From: Endocalyx cinctus
Taxonomy: Eukaryota > Ascomycota > Sordariomycetes > Amphisphaeriales > Apiosporaceae
Reading direction: 5' to 3'
NCBI GenBank assembly: GCA_001600455.1
Contig: BCKC01000007.1
Coordinates: 108,161 to 172,160, forward strand
DNA: 64,000 nucleotides
This document shows positions 11,341 through 22,176 of the stretch, in pieces (within the stretch, counting starts at the first letter, position 1; every line of letters starts with the position of its first letter). The notes below the pieces were generated by a model. It saw nothing but the letters and a program-made list of their open reading frames with translations. It did not search any database and was not told the DNA's origin. The translations under genes and the position numbers were made by a program.

Positions 11341-13331
11341 TGTACTAGACAAGATTAGATTGTAGGAGTATGATTTCTTCTTTTCGTATACCAGATACCA
11401 ATTTGATGATTGGAAGTTCTCAAATCGATACGAAGATCCAATATCATAACAAATCACTTGGGTAAACTTTATGCGTAACGTACGGCGAGATTAGAGGTAT
11501 CAATATCCTATTCAACTTCTTCTTTCCATCTAACTTGTATTTACTATTTCATGTTTAAGCCAATCGATTTACGATATATCTAATACCAGTACAAGTAATT
11601 AAGGTCCCTAACAGACCTACAGTAGCTTGATAAATTGCACTAATTCCATCTATATCCCCTCATCGACGTCAATACCGTGGGGTTTAAGCTCCGTTTTTTT
11701 TTTTCACCTTGGCCTCTTTAATTCTTGTGACCCTTCAAATTTGAAACCCCCCAACTTCATTTCCCTCAGCAGACCCCGAAGACCCCCACGGTTCGTATTC
11801 TCAAATAAATTTACATTACATGTCGAAACACTAGGACTCCAAGTCTAGTGTAGTAGAGATTTACGCGTCCTGACGATGGAACTTCTACGTAGTCAACTCA
11901 TGGAACCAACCCCGCTAAACACGCCAAGTAGTGACACTATTTCCCCTCACTATTTAACTTAGTGTAAGCACACTATAGTACAGGTACTAAGGATGCCTCT
12001 GTAGAGATATAATAAGCCCTAACTACAGCCCTTAGTGTACAAATATACTGTACAAGTATGCAACGTAGGGGTAAAGAGCGTCTTCTCTCGTAAACAGTTT
12101 GACCCCCCACGAAAGGAAGCCTGGAACATGTAGCTATCCTATTTAGGAAATAACAGGGATAAAAGGACCAATTACCGACAGTAGAGATATGTTTCGGATG
12201 TACCTAGACATTTATTCATTATTATTTGAGTGATGGTCGAGGGAAGGGGTGGAAATAGCTGGCGTTACTACTTTTAAACCAGTCAGCTTCATCTTAAACC
12301 CCCCACGATACTATGAAGATCCAAGAAGATCTGGTTGAGTTTTCTAAATATGCTTCTATTGCAGGGCTAAGCGTCGTACAATACACCAGTACCTGGCATG
12401 GCCCTTGGCAAACAATATACAGCACTGCATAACCTCGCATCGCATAGCATGGCATAACATAGCATGGCATAGCATAGCATATGCATCTATGTTTCTAAAT
12501 GGTCTAGCAGTCTCATCGCGTGACTTTCTTATATTGTCGGCAGGGTCGGCAAGCTCGGATAACAGAGGCGAAAAAAAGGATCAAGCCAGCGACAGCGGCT
12601 TTCGTTTGGTTATTTCGGAGCTCGCTTATACCCCTGTCCACGGAAAGCCCCTCTTACGTACCTATTACTAGGTACTTACTTAGATACTTACATAGTACGT
12701 AGGCACCGCAATCAGTACACTGCACCTGTAATACCCTGCTGTTGTAGGGTATATATATGCCTCTGTAGGTGTACTGCAGGTGTTTTGAGTGGTGACCCCC
12801 ATCTACCCCCATCTTTCTTTACACTGTTATTTGTGTATACACAGCTCGCACGATTCGCTCATCCACCGTTTCCGCCCGGAGCGAAATTTACGGGGAGCAA
12901 AGCTACATTTAGTGGGTTCTATGAAGAGGAGATGATGGTAGACCGTAGCCCCAAAGCGAATCAACTGACGATACCTAGAACAGCGCTATTCGGAAGCACG
13001 AGCATCATCAATATACACTACCTACAATTGGTACCAAGCCAAATACTCTCTTCTCTTCATGTACTGTAGTACGTAGTAATTATCTATGAAAATAAGATAA
13101 ACACGTCGTAAATAGCACTTTTTCTTGACTGGGTAGTTTATATATGTCTAACCTTGAACATATCCCCCCTTAACCTGACTCCGCACACCAAGTAACTCCA
13201 ATTCGGAGACTCAGACTAAATCATAAAGGGTACCGATAAAAAATAATTTAGTTTTCTCCTCATTCCTTCAATCAATCAATCAACCTTTGAATATCAATTT
13301 ACTACAATTTCAATATACATACGCCTCGACA
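11341..13331. promoter_or_regulatory. Divergent promoter of kinase and SDR with four CGTGGGG elements
   Basis: A 2-kb region between divergently transcribed DAK and SDR. No gene supported. CGTGGGG occurs at 11676-11682 (plus) and as CCCCACG at 11784-11790, 12105-12111 and 12301-12307. An AGCAT/GGCAT short tandem array lies at 12433-12486. The sequence just before the SDR start has ATCAATCAATCA and CAA-rich leader sequence typical of fungal 5' UTRs. Confidence 0.55.
12433..12486. repeat. AGCAT/GGCAT pentanucleotide-type array
   Basis: Imperfect tandem copies of RGCAT and RACAT, ending in ATGCAT. The short open frame across it reads as a low-complexity shadow, not a gene. Confidence 0.6.
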
Positions 13332-14198
13332 ATGGCCTCGTCTTATCTTGAAAAGTTATTCTCCTTAAAGGGTTCCTTGGCTGTGATTACCGGAGGAACC
13401 CGGGGTATCGGACAGGCCATGGCATTGTCCCTGGCCGGAGCCGGTTCGGACATTATTTTAATCCAGCGAAACGAGTCAAACCTCGAAACCAAGAAGAAGA
13501 TCGAGGCTCTGGGTCGTAAGGTATACATCTACACGGCAGACCTAGCTTCGCAGGAAGCCGTAGAGGGCCTGGCGAAGACCATTCTAGGCGACGGACACGA
13601 CGTAGATATCCTCGTCACATGCGCAGGTATCCAGAGAAGACACCCCGCACACGAATTTCCGATGAGCGATTGGGACGAGGTAAGGAGTGAACTTCCAACT
13701 CGGAAACAACCACGCGGTTGCTCATTTATGTTGACGCGGTAAATGGTATTATAGGTTGTCCAAGTAAATCTCAGAACGGTCTGGACATTATGCAGAGACT
13801 TTGGTGCATACATGTTAAAGCGAACACCCGACGCGACCGGCCGACGAGGCGCCGTCATCAACGTTGCCTCGCTCGTCTCCTTCCAAGGCGGTCTGAACGT
13901 GCCTGCCTACGCGGCGGCCAAGGGAGGTATCGCGCAATTAACCAAATCGCTATCAAACCAGTGGTCGGCCAGCGGTATCAACGTCAACGCCATCGCGCCC
14001 GGCTACATCAGCACAGACATGAACGAGGCTCTGATCAACGACGAAAAGCGAGCTGCCAGCATCCTCGAACGCATTCCCATGGGCCGATGGGGAACACCGG
14101 AGGACTTCGAGGGTGCCACCGTGTTCCTCGCCGGTGCCGGATGCAGATACGTGAGTGGGGAGATATTGACGGTGGATGGTGGATGGATGGGAAGGTAG
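13332..14198 (+). CDS. KduD-like short-chain dehydrogenase/reductase
   Basis: NAD(P)-dependent oxidoreductase of 263 aa. Exons 13332-13679 and 13755-14198, with a 75-bp intron. The start at 13332 (GACAATGGCC) is preferred to the upstream ATG at 13287, which adds a non-homologous leader-like stretch. Rossmann motif TGGTRGIG at 20-27; catalytic Ser155 (VASLVS) and Y168-x3-K172 (AYAAAKGG). The tail [13 protein letters not shown]...DGGW closely follows KduD / 2-deoxy-gluconate 3-dehydrogenase proteins, which oxidise or reduce keto groups of deoxy-hexonates. The usual NNAG motif reads TCAG here ([11 protein letters not shown]). It fits a role in interconverting keto-hexonates in this cluster. The exact substrate is inferred. 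Confidence 0.92.
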
Positions 14199-15340
14199 TT
14201 TTTCTTTCCCCGGGCCAGTTACAATTAGTATCCGTACATATGCCACGTTATTGCACTCGATTGTATCGGAAGAAGCAGTATACTGTATTACAAAACAATG
14301 TAGTGTTACACCAACTCTTTCCATCCCGCATAGTTCTTGCATTTTTGTTGAAACTAGAACTTTTCTCTTCGAAACTCGTCGTCTCTCACAGCTTCCAACC
14401 ATGCCTACATGCCAGCATGCTTCTAAGATCAACCCATTTTTTCTCCAATCCTCTTAATTCAATTCTCCGCAGAATCGGCGGTAATTGCCCGAATGGTCCA
14501 AGTTACAGAATTGAGATCCATTATCCACATTGCCAACCTGCATCACCAGTTGGCAAAGCGTGCGTGCGTACACTAAACGCGCACCCTCTGACTCCCCCCA
14601 ACTACCCCCCAAATGAACTCGCTTCCGTGGGGGTATTCTCGTCTTTACGTGGGAAGTGAGAAAGTAGGAACAATTCAAATGTTTTTCCGTTTCCGCTTTT
14701 ATTATTACATTATACGTATTGTATATATTGTCTTTCCGAACCCGACTCGTGTCAGACAATACAAGAAAACAAGTAGTGTAGGAATGGAGTGAACCGTGGG
14801 GCACGCGGATGTGAGACGTGGAGAAATGTGATCATCAGACTCCATATATTCCCCCTCATTTAGCAAGTTTTCGGCGAAAGAAGCCTTAATAAAAAATGAG
14901 GGGTGAAAAAACCAGGAGCTAAGAAGCAGTCGGCGCGAATTAGAGTCGCGTAAGTTCACCATAATGAAAAAATCCATGGGACTTCGTCACCGTGGGGTAT
15001 GCTTTCTTAACCGTGACACGAGTTGAGCTGAATTCAATTGAATCTAATTGGGAAAAAAAAAATAAAATCATATGAAGTGGTCAATGTTCTATCCATCTAT
15101 CCTATTCATCGTAAATACCTAGCTAGCTATCTAAGTTAGAAATCTCTTCGTGTAGAGCTTCACCTCCTTCCATTATTCAATTAATCTCATATCTCATATC
15201 TCATATCTCAGTGGCATCATATTACTAGTTCGTTTATATAATAATTCGGTGTTTGGGTTTCTATCAAACTTAAGGGGTAAGAAAAGGAAAGAGAAAAAGA
15301 AAACAGCATATAATTTCTTCGAAATAAGAACAACAACACC
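14199..15340. promoter_or_regulatory. SDR-polyol dehydrogenase intergenic with three CGTGGGG elements
   Basis: No gene supported. CGTGGGG at 14626-14632, 14796-14802 and 14991-14997, all on the plus strand and all as YCCGTGGGG or ACCGTGGGG, within 720 bp of the dehydrogenase ATG at 15341. Confidence 0.5.
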
Positions 15341-16582
15341 ATGTCTGAAATAAGTATACAAGCTTCGGTGCTTCACGGCATCCGAGATCTGCGTACCGTA
15401 CGTGCATCGTCATTCATCCATATCGATCCCGCTCTATCGTGAAAAATGGTTCATATGTCGTCAAACCCAAGCAAACCTTTTTAACATTCATTCTTTATTT
15501 ATCAGGAAACTCGAACGTTACCGGCGCCCAACCCCGACGAGCTTCAGATTTCGGTTCGCAGCACGGGTATCTGCGGTTCGGACCAGCACTACTACAACCA
15601 CTACCGCAACGGGGATATCCTCGTGCGGGAACCTATGGCCCTCGGGCACGAGTCCTCCGGCGTCGTCGAGGTCGTCGGATCCAACTTCGCCGACGCCTTC
15701 AAGGCGGGCGACCGCGTCGCCCTCGAGGTCGGGCTCCCGTGCGAGAAGTGCGCCCTCTGCCAGGCCGGCCGCTACAACATATGCAAGGAGATGCAGTTCC
15801 GCAGCTCGGCCAAGGCGTTCCCGCACTTCCAAGGCACCCTGCAGGGCCGCATCAACCACCCGGCCAAGTGGTGCCACAAGCTCCCCGACGCCGTGACGCT
15901 CGACGAAGGCGCGCTCCTCGAACCCCTGAGCGTCGCGATCCACGCCGTGCGCCGCTCGCGCATCCAGCCCGGGATGAGCGCCCTCGTCCTCGGCGCCGGC
16001 GCCGTCGGCCTGCTCGTCGCCGCGATGCTGAGGGTCGAGAAGGCCGGCCGGATCGCCATCGCCGACATCGAGGGCCGGCGCGTCGACTTCGCGACCGCGA
16101 ACGGGTTCGCCGACGCCGGGATCGCGGTCCCGCGCACGCGGCCCAAGTCGGCCGAGATCGCGGATAAGCTCGCGCACGCGCAGGAGACGGCCAAAGCGCT
16201 GACCGAGGGGGCCGCGACGCCCGCTTTCGACGTCGTGTACGAGTGCACGGGCGTCGAGTCGTGCGTGCAGTCCTCCATCTACGCGACCGCGCCCGGGGGT
16301 AAGGTGATGCTCATAGGTATGGGCACGCCGATCCAGACTTTACCCGTGTCGGCGGCGGCGCTGCGGGAGGTGGACTTGGTGGGCGTGTTCCGCTACGCGA
16401 ACACGTACGGTTACGGCCTAGAGCTGCTGGCTGACCGGGCGAAGAGCGGGCTGCCGGATATATCCAAGTTGGCCACTCATCACTTCAAGGGATTTGATCA
16501 AGTCGTTGATGCTTTCACCATGGCGTCGAAACCGGCTGACGATGACGGAAAACTGGTACTGAAGGTTGTTATAGAGACTTGA
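15341..16582 (+). CDS. Zinc-dependent polyol dehydrogenase (sorbitol/xylitol/L-arabinitol DH family)
   Basis: Medium-chain dehydrogenase, 377 aa. Exons 15341-15397 and 15506-16582 with a 108-bp intron; the join gives LRTETRTLPAP in a single frame. Catalytic zinc ligands: Cys42 (TGICGSDQH) and His67-Glu68 (LGHESSG). The structural zinc cysteines are all present at 98, 101, 104 and 112 (LPCEKCALCQAGRYNIC). The NAD fold has GAGAVGLL followed by an Asp (IADIEGRR), which favours NAD over NADP. The family oxidises polyols such as sorbitol, xylitol, L-arabinitol or galactitol to ketoses. In this cluster it could feed hexoses or hexonates into the pathway. Most of exon 2 is markedly G/C-rich at third positions. 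It is convergent with the dehydratase, 398 bp between stops. Confidence 0.92.
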
Positions 16583-16980
16583 TTACTTAGAACAGCGAGG
16601 TTGGGATGACATTGATTTATTAAATGAAGAATAAAATTTTAAATTTAAAGACTCCAATTCGCATTTCTCTTTGGTCGGTATAATGAAAAAAACATACTGT
16701 AGTATCGAGAAGCTTAAAAAGTTTTATGTGTACTTGACCAACATTAAAAGTTAAGTAAGAAAAAATGATGCATGTTTAGGGAAAGGTTCATACAAATATC
16801 TCTTGATTCAGGTCTTCTAAGATAACTTCGATGTAACGAACAACACTCACTTTTGTAGGATGCATTGTGATTCTTGTTAACCGTATAACCAACTTTACTA
16901 TGCCTAGAACAAGTATAAAGGATTTTATCTAGAAAGAGACAAGAAATATTCATATTCATTACAAAATTTTCCAACCACCC
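16583..16980. other. Convergent 3' intergenic, no gene
   Basis: A/T-rich stretch between the stop codons of the polyol dehydrogenase and the dehydratase. It presumably holds both 3' UTRs. I see no coding or structural feature in it. Confidence 0.6.
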
Positions 16981-18399
16981 TTACCACTCACGAATACCTC
17001 CGTCGGGACCGTGGAACTCCTTGCATTGCCAAGGTTTTGTGTCGGCCGAGATCTTCCTGACCAATTCCTCATCAATCTCGATGCCAAGACCGTATCCCGT
17101 AGGCGCTTGGATGTATCCGCCCTTGCCGATATCGAATACGGCCGGGTTCTTCATGTAGGTGAGAAGGTCGATATCGTCTCCGGCCTCGGTATTGTAGTGC
17201 ATGCCTAAGCTCATCTCCAGGATGGCGAAATTGGGCGTCGTCAAGCCGACGTGCACGCTCGCGGCGAAGGCGACGGGACCTAGGGGACAATGCGGCGCGA
17301 TGGCCACGTCGTATGCCTCGGCCATCTGGGCGATGCGCTTGGTCTCCGATATGCCACCTGCGTGGGCAATATCCGGCTGCAGGATATCGACACTCGCGTC
17401 CTCGAGGAAGCGTTTGATATCCCAGCGGGTGTAGAGGCGCTCGCCAAAGGCAATGGGGACCGTGGTGAGACCAGATAGCTGTTTGATAGCCTCGGGGTGC
17501 TCGCACAATAGAGGTTCTTCGATGAAAAGAGGTCTGTAGGGTTCTAAGGCGGTAGCCAGTTGCTTGGCCATGGCCTTGTGGAGACGGCCATGAAAGTCGA
17601 GACCGGCATCTAGGCCAAGCGACTTAACAATTTTGAGACGTTCGACGGTAGCATCGAGAACGGAGGGAGAGTCGACCCAATTTGTATCTTCAGTCGCGTT
17701 CATCTTAACGCATTTCAAACCCTGAGCAAGACGAGCCTTGCTGTAAATATCCGGTAATGGTCAGCTTTCGTTCTCACTTCTGGAAAGTTATACCAATTCA
17801 TATAAGATGGTAGGTAGGGAAAATGGGAAACAGAACGTACGCAGCATTCTCCACATCCGCCGGTCTATCACCACCGATCCAGCAGTATACCTGCACGGAA
17901 TTTCTTACTCTGCCGCCCAGAAGCTCATACACCGGTACCTTCAAGTTTTTACCTGAGCAGCGATTTCATTAGTATTATAAAGTAGCTCCCGAGCGTGATG
18001 GGACGAACCCTTAAGATCCCATAGTGCGATATCAACTCCCGAGAGAGCACTCATGAAAACGGGGCCACCGCGATAGAATCCGTGTCTCCAGAATGTTTGC
18101 CAAATGTTCTCTATCTCACTGATGATTTAAGTTAGCGCGTGACGCGAGTAAGTAAACTCAAGTGCAGTGGAATGTTAAAGCTTTTTTGGGGGAAAAAAAG
18201 GAATCATGAGTGAGGGATCATACTTTGCTTCTCGTCCGATCAATCTAGGGATCATCTCTTGCAAGCATCCCTCTACGGCAAGATCGTGACCCTCGAGTGT
18301 AGCTTCTCCCCAGCCATATTCACCATTCTCGTCGGTCACCTTGACCATTAACCAGCGGGGTTTTACCCTAAAGTACTCGACGTTCTTGATCTTAGGCAT
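16981..18399 (-). CDS. Enolase-superfamily sugar-acid dehydratase, DgoD (D-galactonate dehydratase) type
   Basis: Predicted 385-aa Mg-dependent dehydratase. Exons in transcript order: 18399-18224, 18118-18009, 17952-17841, 17740-16981; introns of 105, 56 and 100 bp. The length and sequence follow bacterial DgoD (about 382 aa) from end to end: [59 protein letters not shown] and a terminal REW. Metal ligands fall at Asp181, Glu207 and Glu233. The acid/base residues His183, Asp256 and His283 are all kept, each two positions before the DgoD numbering. It would convert D-galactonate to 2-keto-3-deoxy-D-galactonate. A related hexonate substrate is possible. Three ordinary fungal introns argue against recent bacterial contamination. 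Confidence 0.93.
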
Positions 18400-21300
18400 A
18401 GTGGCGTTTGGGTGAAAATGGGAGAGAGATCTGAGAGAGAGAAACAAAAGAAGAAAGATCGTAGCTAGATGGCAATTGGTAGAGGGAAATTCGGACAGGA
18501 TTTCAGACTCTATGGAAAGCAGCAAGAGAAGACAATATCCGGTCTGGGGAGAAACAAAAAGAATTAATAATAAAAAAATAAATCAAGGACATGAGTAGAG
18601 CTATAGCTCTAGATGGAGCTCTAGCTATTTGGAGCGCAGGTCGTCTAACGAAATCGGTCATCGGGTAGGTCATTTTCGTAGCTCCCCGTGCCCTTTTTTT
18701 CGATTTCGCAACCCAAATCCCATATTCTTCTTTGGGTTTTCATCAGGTAACAAGAACCACTTCAAAAGACTAAAGAATCCGTCGTGGTTCCGGCACGATT
18801 CCCCCAGGCCAATGTCACTCCACAGTGGATATTTTCCCCCAATTTCTCCACCACCAAAATCAAAGCCCATCATTCTCCTATTGATTTTGAAATTGGGGGC
18901 TCGTGGGGGTCACGGTGGGGGTATGATGGGGGCTACAATAGGGGATGCAGTGGGGGTTCTTGGGGGTCGAATACGAAACATCTGACCCCAACAGCTCAAA
19001 TCCGCGAGTCAAGAATGAGGGGGATGGCGGGCGTGCGGGGAGGTTGTGAATACAACGATTACATTAGTGTAAGTAACTGAATTTACATACGTCGGCAGGT
19101 CGGCAAGTGAATTAATCAGGTTTAGCCTATCAAACTCTGATAATTACCATATCCTAGCAACGAGTCGAAACTCTCTAAACCCTTCGGCTGAAATATTTGT
19201 TTGTGAGACCAGTGTATCGTGGGATTTCGTTATTTTTTCCCACCTGCACTAGCATATCTCCATTTTTTATATGCCGACCCGCGTCGGAAATGATGCGGAT
19301 ATGCTTCGGGCTACTGCTTTCGCTGCTAGCATGCAACGTCTTCACAATTGGCCGTATCATGAAGCGACATATTGTTGTACAAGGGATCTCTCTACCTTAA
19401 ATATATTCTGGCGGTACAGGTGACAGTATTTTACAAGCAAATTGGGCGATACTAATAGCCGTCGGTATTTTACCTGGTAAGCTCGAAGGTGGAGTCGTAG
19501 GTGGATTGAACATGTCTATGATCCGACGATATGTAAATGATAGCATCGACATGGTCGAGTGAGGTACTAAAGGTTAACATAGAAATCTATAATGTTTCTA
19601 TACTTTTTCAAGAAATTGAAGGGTTTGAGCAACATCGGCGGCGCCAGTCTTGTTGCCCGCGCGATCTCTTCGTTCGCCGATCTTGTGGATCGTCAGTCTA
19701 ATAATTGTACGCACTACTACATGTTGATCAGGGGCGTATAAGTGCATATATGTCGACAGGATGGTAAATCCTGCCTAGATATATACTTATCGAAATGACG
19801 AGAGCAGTACGTAGAAGAAGCACCAAGTCTCCTTCCAAAACAGCTCGGCCTTTCTCAACTCCAGAAATGAGAAAATGGGGCATAACATATCGGATGGTCC
19901 ATTCTTAATAGGTTGATGAATTTGGTAACGCGAATATGGAGGAGCCCAGGACCTTCAAAGTTTCCAAGTCATTTTCCTCCCTGTGCCTTTTTATCTTCGC
20001 ATATAGTCTTTAAAGTTTAGCCTTATCTTATCAAGCCAGGAAATAGGAGTAATCAGATCAAATATCCATCATCGAACAAAGGAGGTTACCGAACTTGATA
20101 CTGATGTCAATCCCTGACGATTTTTGGCTGGAAAAGAATTTTGCCGTTTTGCAACCCTTTTCTGTATAAGGTCTTGCGTGACTTAAGCTTGGTTTCATAT
20201 CGAGACTGATTCTCCGAAGGTATCATGATTCAGAGGGGCTCGACGTGCAACCATATGCAATAAACTTATTTTGAGATTTGAATTAGTGACATCGAGGATC
20301 ATAGCTATTCTATATTTAACGCATAAGATCACCTGTAGACAAGTCGAGAACGGATAGGGCTAAGCCTTCGATCGAGTATGGGGAAATTCGGATCTGTAAG
20401 ATTGTAGATAGATAGACGACCACTTGGCACAGCTTCTAGGTGGAACCGAGAGGATACAAAATCTCCGAGTGGGAACTTTATAATTCGCGATACCCTATAT
20501 ATAAATGCTTCCATTTAATATGGGTTCGGTATATATTGTATCTGAAGTGTAAGTGCCTCAATTTATTAGAAATAAGAATAGAAATAAAAGGAGGGAGGAA
20601 GAAAGAAGGATAGAGAAACATCCATCACTCTCGCTTCAGGATCAAATATGCGTAAGTGACAAGAGCGAAAGGAAGGGAGACAAGACGTTTGAAAGTGTAG
20701 GCCATCTCCTCGATGACATAAATCGAATTGGGTCATAAAGTCAAGGAAATAAACAATATTCTTACCACGTCTTGAACTGGCGCAGTAGTATCCATGGATC
20801 TTGAGTATCCATAAGCTAAAGCTACCTTAGGGCTAAGGTAGCACTGGCAGGTTAGGTAGGCGGGTATAGGCAGGCAGGCAGGCAGGTAGGGCTAAGACAG
20901 ATTCAAAAAGCGGGGGTTAGCTTACCTAGCTTACCTATCTGCCTATCTCCCTACGTATGTATGCTGGTATGTACACTAAAAGAGAAGCAGGGGGAGGTTT
21001 GATCGACACTAAAAACTGATGACGTCCACTAGTCTGCCGATATAAACAGCCTGCCTTGATTTTTATCCCCTTTTTACCTTAGAACACGTCAGTTCCAGTC
21101 CCGAGACGTATGAAAATTTACCATATGATCTCATTCAATTCGTCTCACCAAAAGTATCAACCAATCTCCCGTACCGCAGAATTTATCGTCATCCAATAGG
21201 CGTGAAAAACGTGCCATTCATCTTCCGTAATATTAAAATTGTAGAATAAATCCCGGTCGATGATATGCGGTAGAGACGTAAGTGAATGTTAGATTGAACT

Positions 21301-21532
21301 GCGTATTACCCGATCTATGAAATAGAAATTATGAAGCGAATTGAGTGACACATTATCATGCAATAATCAAACAACTACGTCTATCCAGAGGCAAAACCGC
21401 ACAATAAATATGCCCTATACTGCCCGACAATCCACCTGAGATTTCATTTACTCCATCTTCCAACCCTAATATACTAAACATATCGCATTGTGGCGTCTCG
21501 AAGAACCGTCAGGTCTAAAGGAAACAAACCTA

Positions 21533-21569
<37 letters not shown>

Positions 21570-21593
21570 CTTATCTTTCAAAATAGCATCAAC
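18400..21593. other. 3.2-kb intergenic with a G-rich tract; no gene supported
   Basis: The dehydratase promoter lies at the left end. At 18902-18968 the plus strand carries at least six runs of four or five G, beginning with a CGTGGGGG element. A GGCAG/GGTAG-type microsatellite spans about 20848-20890, and a poly-T/poly-A hairpin-like stretch (about 21532-21568) precedes the next gene. Open frames at 18.6-19.1 kb, 19.2-19.4 kb and 20.3-20.7 kb show no domain, conserved motif or plausible intron structure. Confidence 0.5.
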
Positions 21594-22176
21594 ATGATCG
21601 TAACCGACCTCTTTAGTATGATATTCCGCCTGGCGGAACTCGCCTTTGCCGCCATCGTCGCCGGACTCAACGGGGAATATCTCCATCTCTTAGACGAGGC
21701 GCATGTCTCCAGCTGGGATTCCGGCCGCTTCATCTACACCGAGGTGGTAGCCGGCATCGCCATCTTCCTCTCCCTCATCTGGCTGTTCCCCTTCTCGAGT
21801 AGCTTCATCCACTGGCCAGTCGATGTTCTCATCTCCGTCACTTGGTTCGTCGCGTTTGGCCTGCTAGTAAACGTAAGTTGTGTTTATAATTACATCTATA
21901 AAGAAACATCATCGTCAATCAATCGTTTGTCCATGTATATATAAACACTAACCATAATCGTTACAGTTGATTGGAGATAGCTGCGGCGGCGTCTTCAACT
22001 GGAACACCATCTCTTTTGGTCGCGATAACCAATGTGGAAAGATACAGGCCGTCATCGCCTTCTCCTTCCTGTCCGCTATTTGCTGGCTTGTTTCGGCGAT
22101 CATTGGACTCATTTGGGTCCGCGAACGCGAGTCTCGCGTCTACCGCCGCCGAACTTGGTACCGCTCCCGCGTCTAG
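21594..22176 (+). CDS. Small four-helix membrane protein, MARVEL-like
   Basis: Predicted integral membrane protein of 162 aa. Exons 21594-21872 and 21967-22176; the intron of 94 bp has GTAAGT donor and TTACAG acceptor. Four hydrophobic segments are visible: about 5-22 (FRLAELAFAAIVAGL), 47-65 (VAGIAIFLSLIWLFPF), 75-93 (DVLISVTWFVAFGLLV) and 118-138 (AVIAFSFLSAICWLVSAIIGLIWV). A loop with two cysteines (DSCGGVFNW and NQCGK) lies between helices 3 and 4, and the tail is Arg-rich (YRRRTWYRSR). This layout, together with the RLAELAFAAIVAGL opening, fits fungal MARVEL-domain proteins of the plasma membrane. No specific function is known. It has no evident tie to the neighbouring cluster. Confidence 0.85.

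Noticed and set aside
12405..12702. Frames across the GCAT array
   Set aside because: Translation of a microsatellite (HRIAWHNIAWH...), not a gene.
13287..13331. Upstream ATG extending the SDR by 15 codons
   Set aside because: The added residues are leader-like and not part of the SDR fold. The ATG at 13332 has the better context.
15439..16177. Long Arg-rich frames on both strands over the polyol dehydrogenase
   Set aside because: Shadows caused by high GC3. The dehydrogenase frame has all zinc and NAD motifs.
18629..19080. Overlapping frames in the G-rich region, rich in Gly/Pro
   Set aside because: They arise from the repetitive G runs and lack any start context or domain.
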